Part shown: piece by piece, positions 63,585 through 64,000 of the stretch
How the letters are laid out: the number at the start of each line of letters is the position of its first letter
Position numbering within the stretch: position 1 is the stretch's first letter
Assembly (NCBI GenBank): GCA_002794785.1
Contig: NBBA01000001.1
Span: 3,038,001-3,102,000 of the forward strand
DNA length: 64,000 bases
Reading direction: 5' to 3'
From: Coniferiporia sulphurascens
Taxonomy: Eukaryota; Basidiomycota; Agaricomycetes; Hymenochaetales; Hymenochaetaceae
Position numbers and translations under genes: made by a program
Notes under the pieces: model-generated
Told to the model about the DNA's origin: nothing
Databases searched by the model: none
Seen by the model: the letters and a program-made list of their open reading frames with translations, nothing else

Positions 63585-64000
63585 TAAATTTATAAGGCTT
63601 TTGATCTTTCATGCTACCGGTCTTATTCTAGTTTCTCTTGATACATTCCTTGGAATAACTTATTCCCTTTCCTTCGGTACTCAATGGTTTACAAAGCTTC
63701 GTCAATGATTTCGCACTTTCGCATTCACTGTGTAGTAAACGGCATTTCTATTTTCATGTCGTCAATCACCACTTCATGTTCTAGCGTGTACTCAAGAGTA
63801 CTAAATTAAATACGGTCTCCATGAAAACTACTATTACTATCCTCGGGATGCCGAAAGCACTGCGACAAACTGCCACTCTGCCCACCATCGCTTGCATAAA
63901 ATTAAGCGGACACCAGAGATAGCTAAAAACAAATTAGAATAGGAAGACCTGAGACAAGGAGAAAGTTAGTCAAGCCGAACACTCGTTAGAGACGTTGCAC
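63585..64000. other. 3' flank, no gene seen
   Basis: About 415 bp after the repeat-protein stop. AT-rich, with no convincing coding region or repeat. Confidence 0.4.

Overview
This window is a gene-dense, intron-rich stretch of nuclear DNA from a filamentous basidiomycete, most likely an Agaricomycete. The introns are short (about 50-65 nt, GT-AG, with a few GC-AG), genes lie close together on both strands, and the recognisable proteins have fungal architectures: a Rec8 kleisin, a GtaA-type glutaminase, an Elp6, a Trs65, an Itc1 and a cellular RNA-dependent RNA polymerase. I see no bacterial features, transposon, rRNA, tRNA or CRISPR array. Gene models were assembled by eye by joining exons at splice sites, so interior exon borders are approximate unless stated.

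Layout. 0.2-6.3 kb: the meiotic cohesin kleisin rec8 (-) and a membrane/GRAM-like protein (-). 7.1-11.2 kb: a large RD/RE-rich protein with an eIF4E-binding motif (+). 11.2-15.1 kb: about 3.9 kb without a convincing gene, ending in a pyrimidine-rich leader in front of a G1-type cyclin (15.1-16.5 kb, +). 18.1-20.1 kb: a GFO/IDH/MocA oxidoreductase (-) with an 8-nt microexon. 20.6-23.5 kb: Sm D2 (-) and pescadillo/NOP7 (+), divergent. 23.8-28.1 kb: a Sec7-PH ARF exchange factor (+). 28.2-32.0 kb: an RNA-dependent RNA polymerase (+). 32.3-34.8 kb: an unrecognised conserved protein (-). 35.0-38.5 kb: an Itc1-like WAC/DDT/WHIM chromatin-remodelling subunit (+). 38.8-41.2 kb: a vacuolar-type amino acid transporter (+). 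41.3-42.2 kb: eIF3k (-). 42.3-43.8 kb: a Swd3/WDR5 WD40 protein (+). 44.2-45.5 kb: a five-unit polyubiquitin gene (+). 45.9-47.1 kb: a two-finger zinc-finger protein (-). 47.5-50.6 kb: a secreted glutaminase A (-). 51.3-52.7 kb: a secreted CAP/PR-1 protein with a Ser/Thr stalk (-). 53.0-53.7 kb: an orphan (+). 53.8-54.7 kb: Elp6 (-). 54.9-57.8 kb: a Trs65-like TRAPPII subunit (+). 57.9-59.0 kb: a GST-fold protein (-). 59.5-63.6 kb: a coiled-coil, proline-rich protein with about ten 15-residue repeats (+).

This is mainly housekeeping DNA: splicing (Sm D2), ribosome biogenesis (NOP7), translation (eIF3k, the 4E-binding protein, Elp6 for tRNA modification), chromatin (Itc1, Swd3), membrane traffic (Sec7-PH, Trs65), protein turnover (polyubiquitin), cell cycle and meiosis (cyclin, Rec8) and RNA silencing (RdRP), plus two adjacent secreted proteins. 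Several housekeeping genes form tight divergent pairs. I did not find a novel multi-gene system. The most unusual signals are at the level of gene structure: two 51-nt GC-AG introns that are both open and in frame (Sm D2 and Swd3), a 5-nt coding first exon, an 8-nt microexon, and a polyubiquitin gene that encodes two ubiquitin variants (Ala28 and Thr28).
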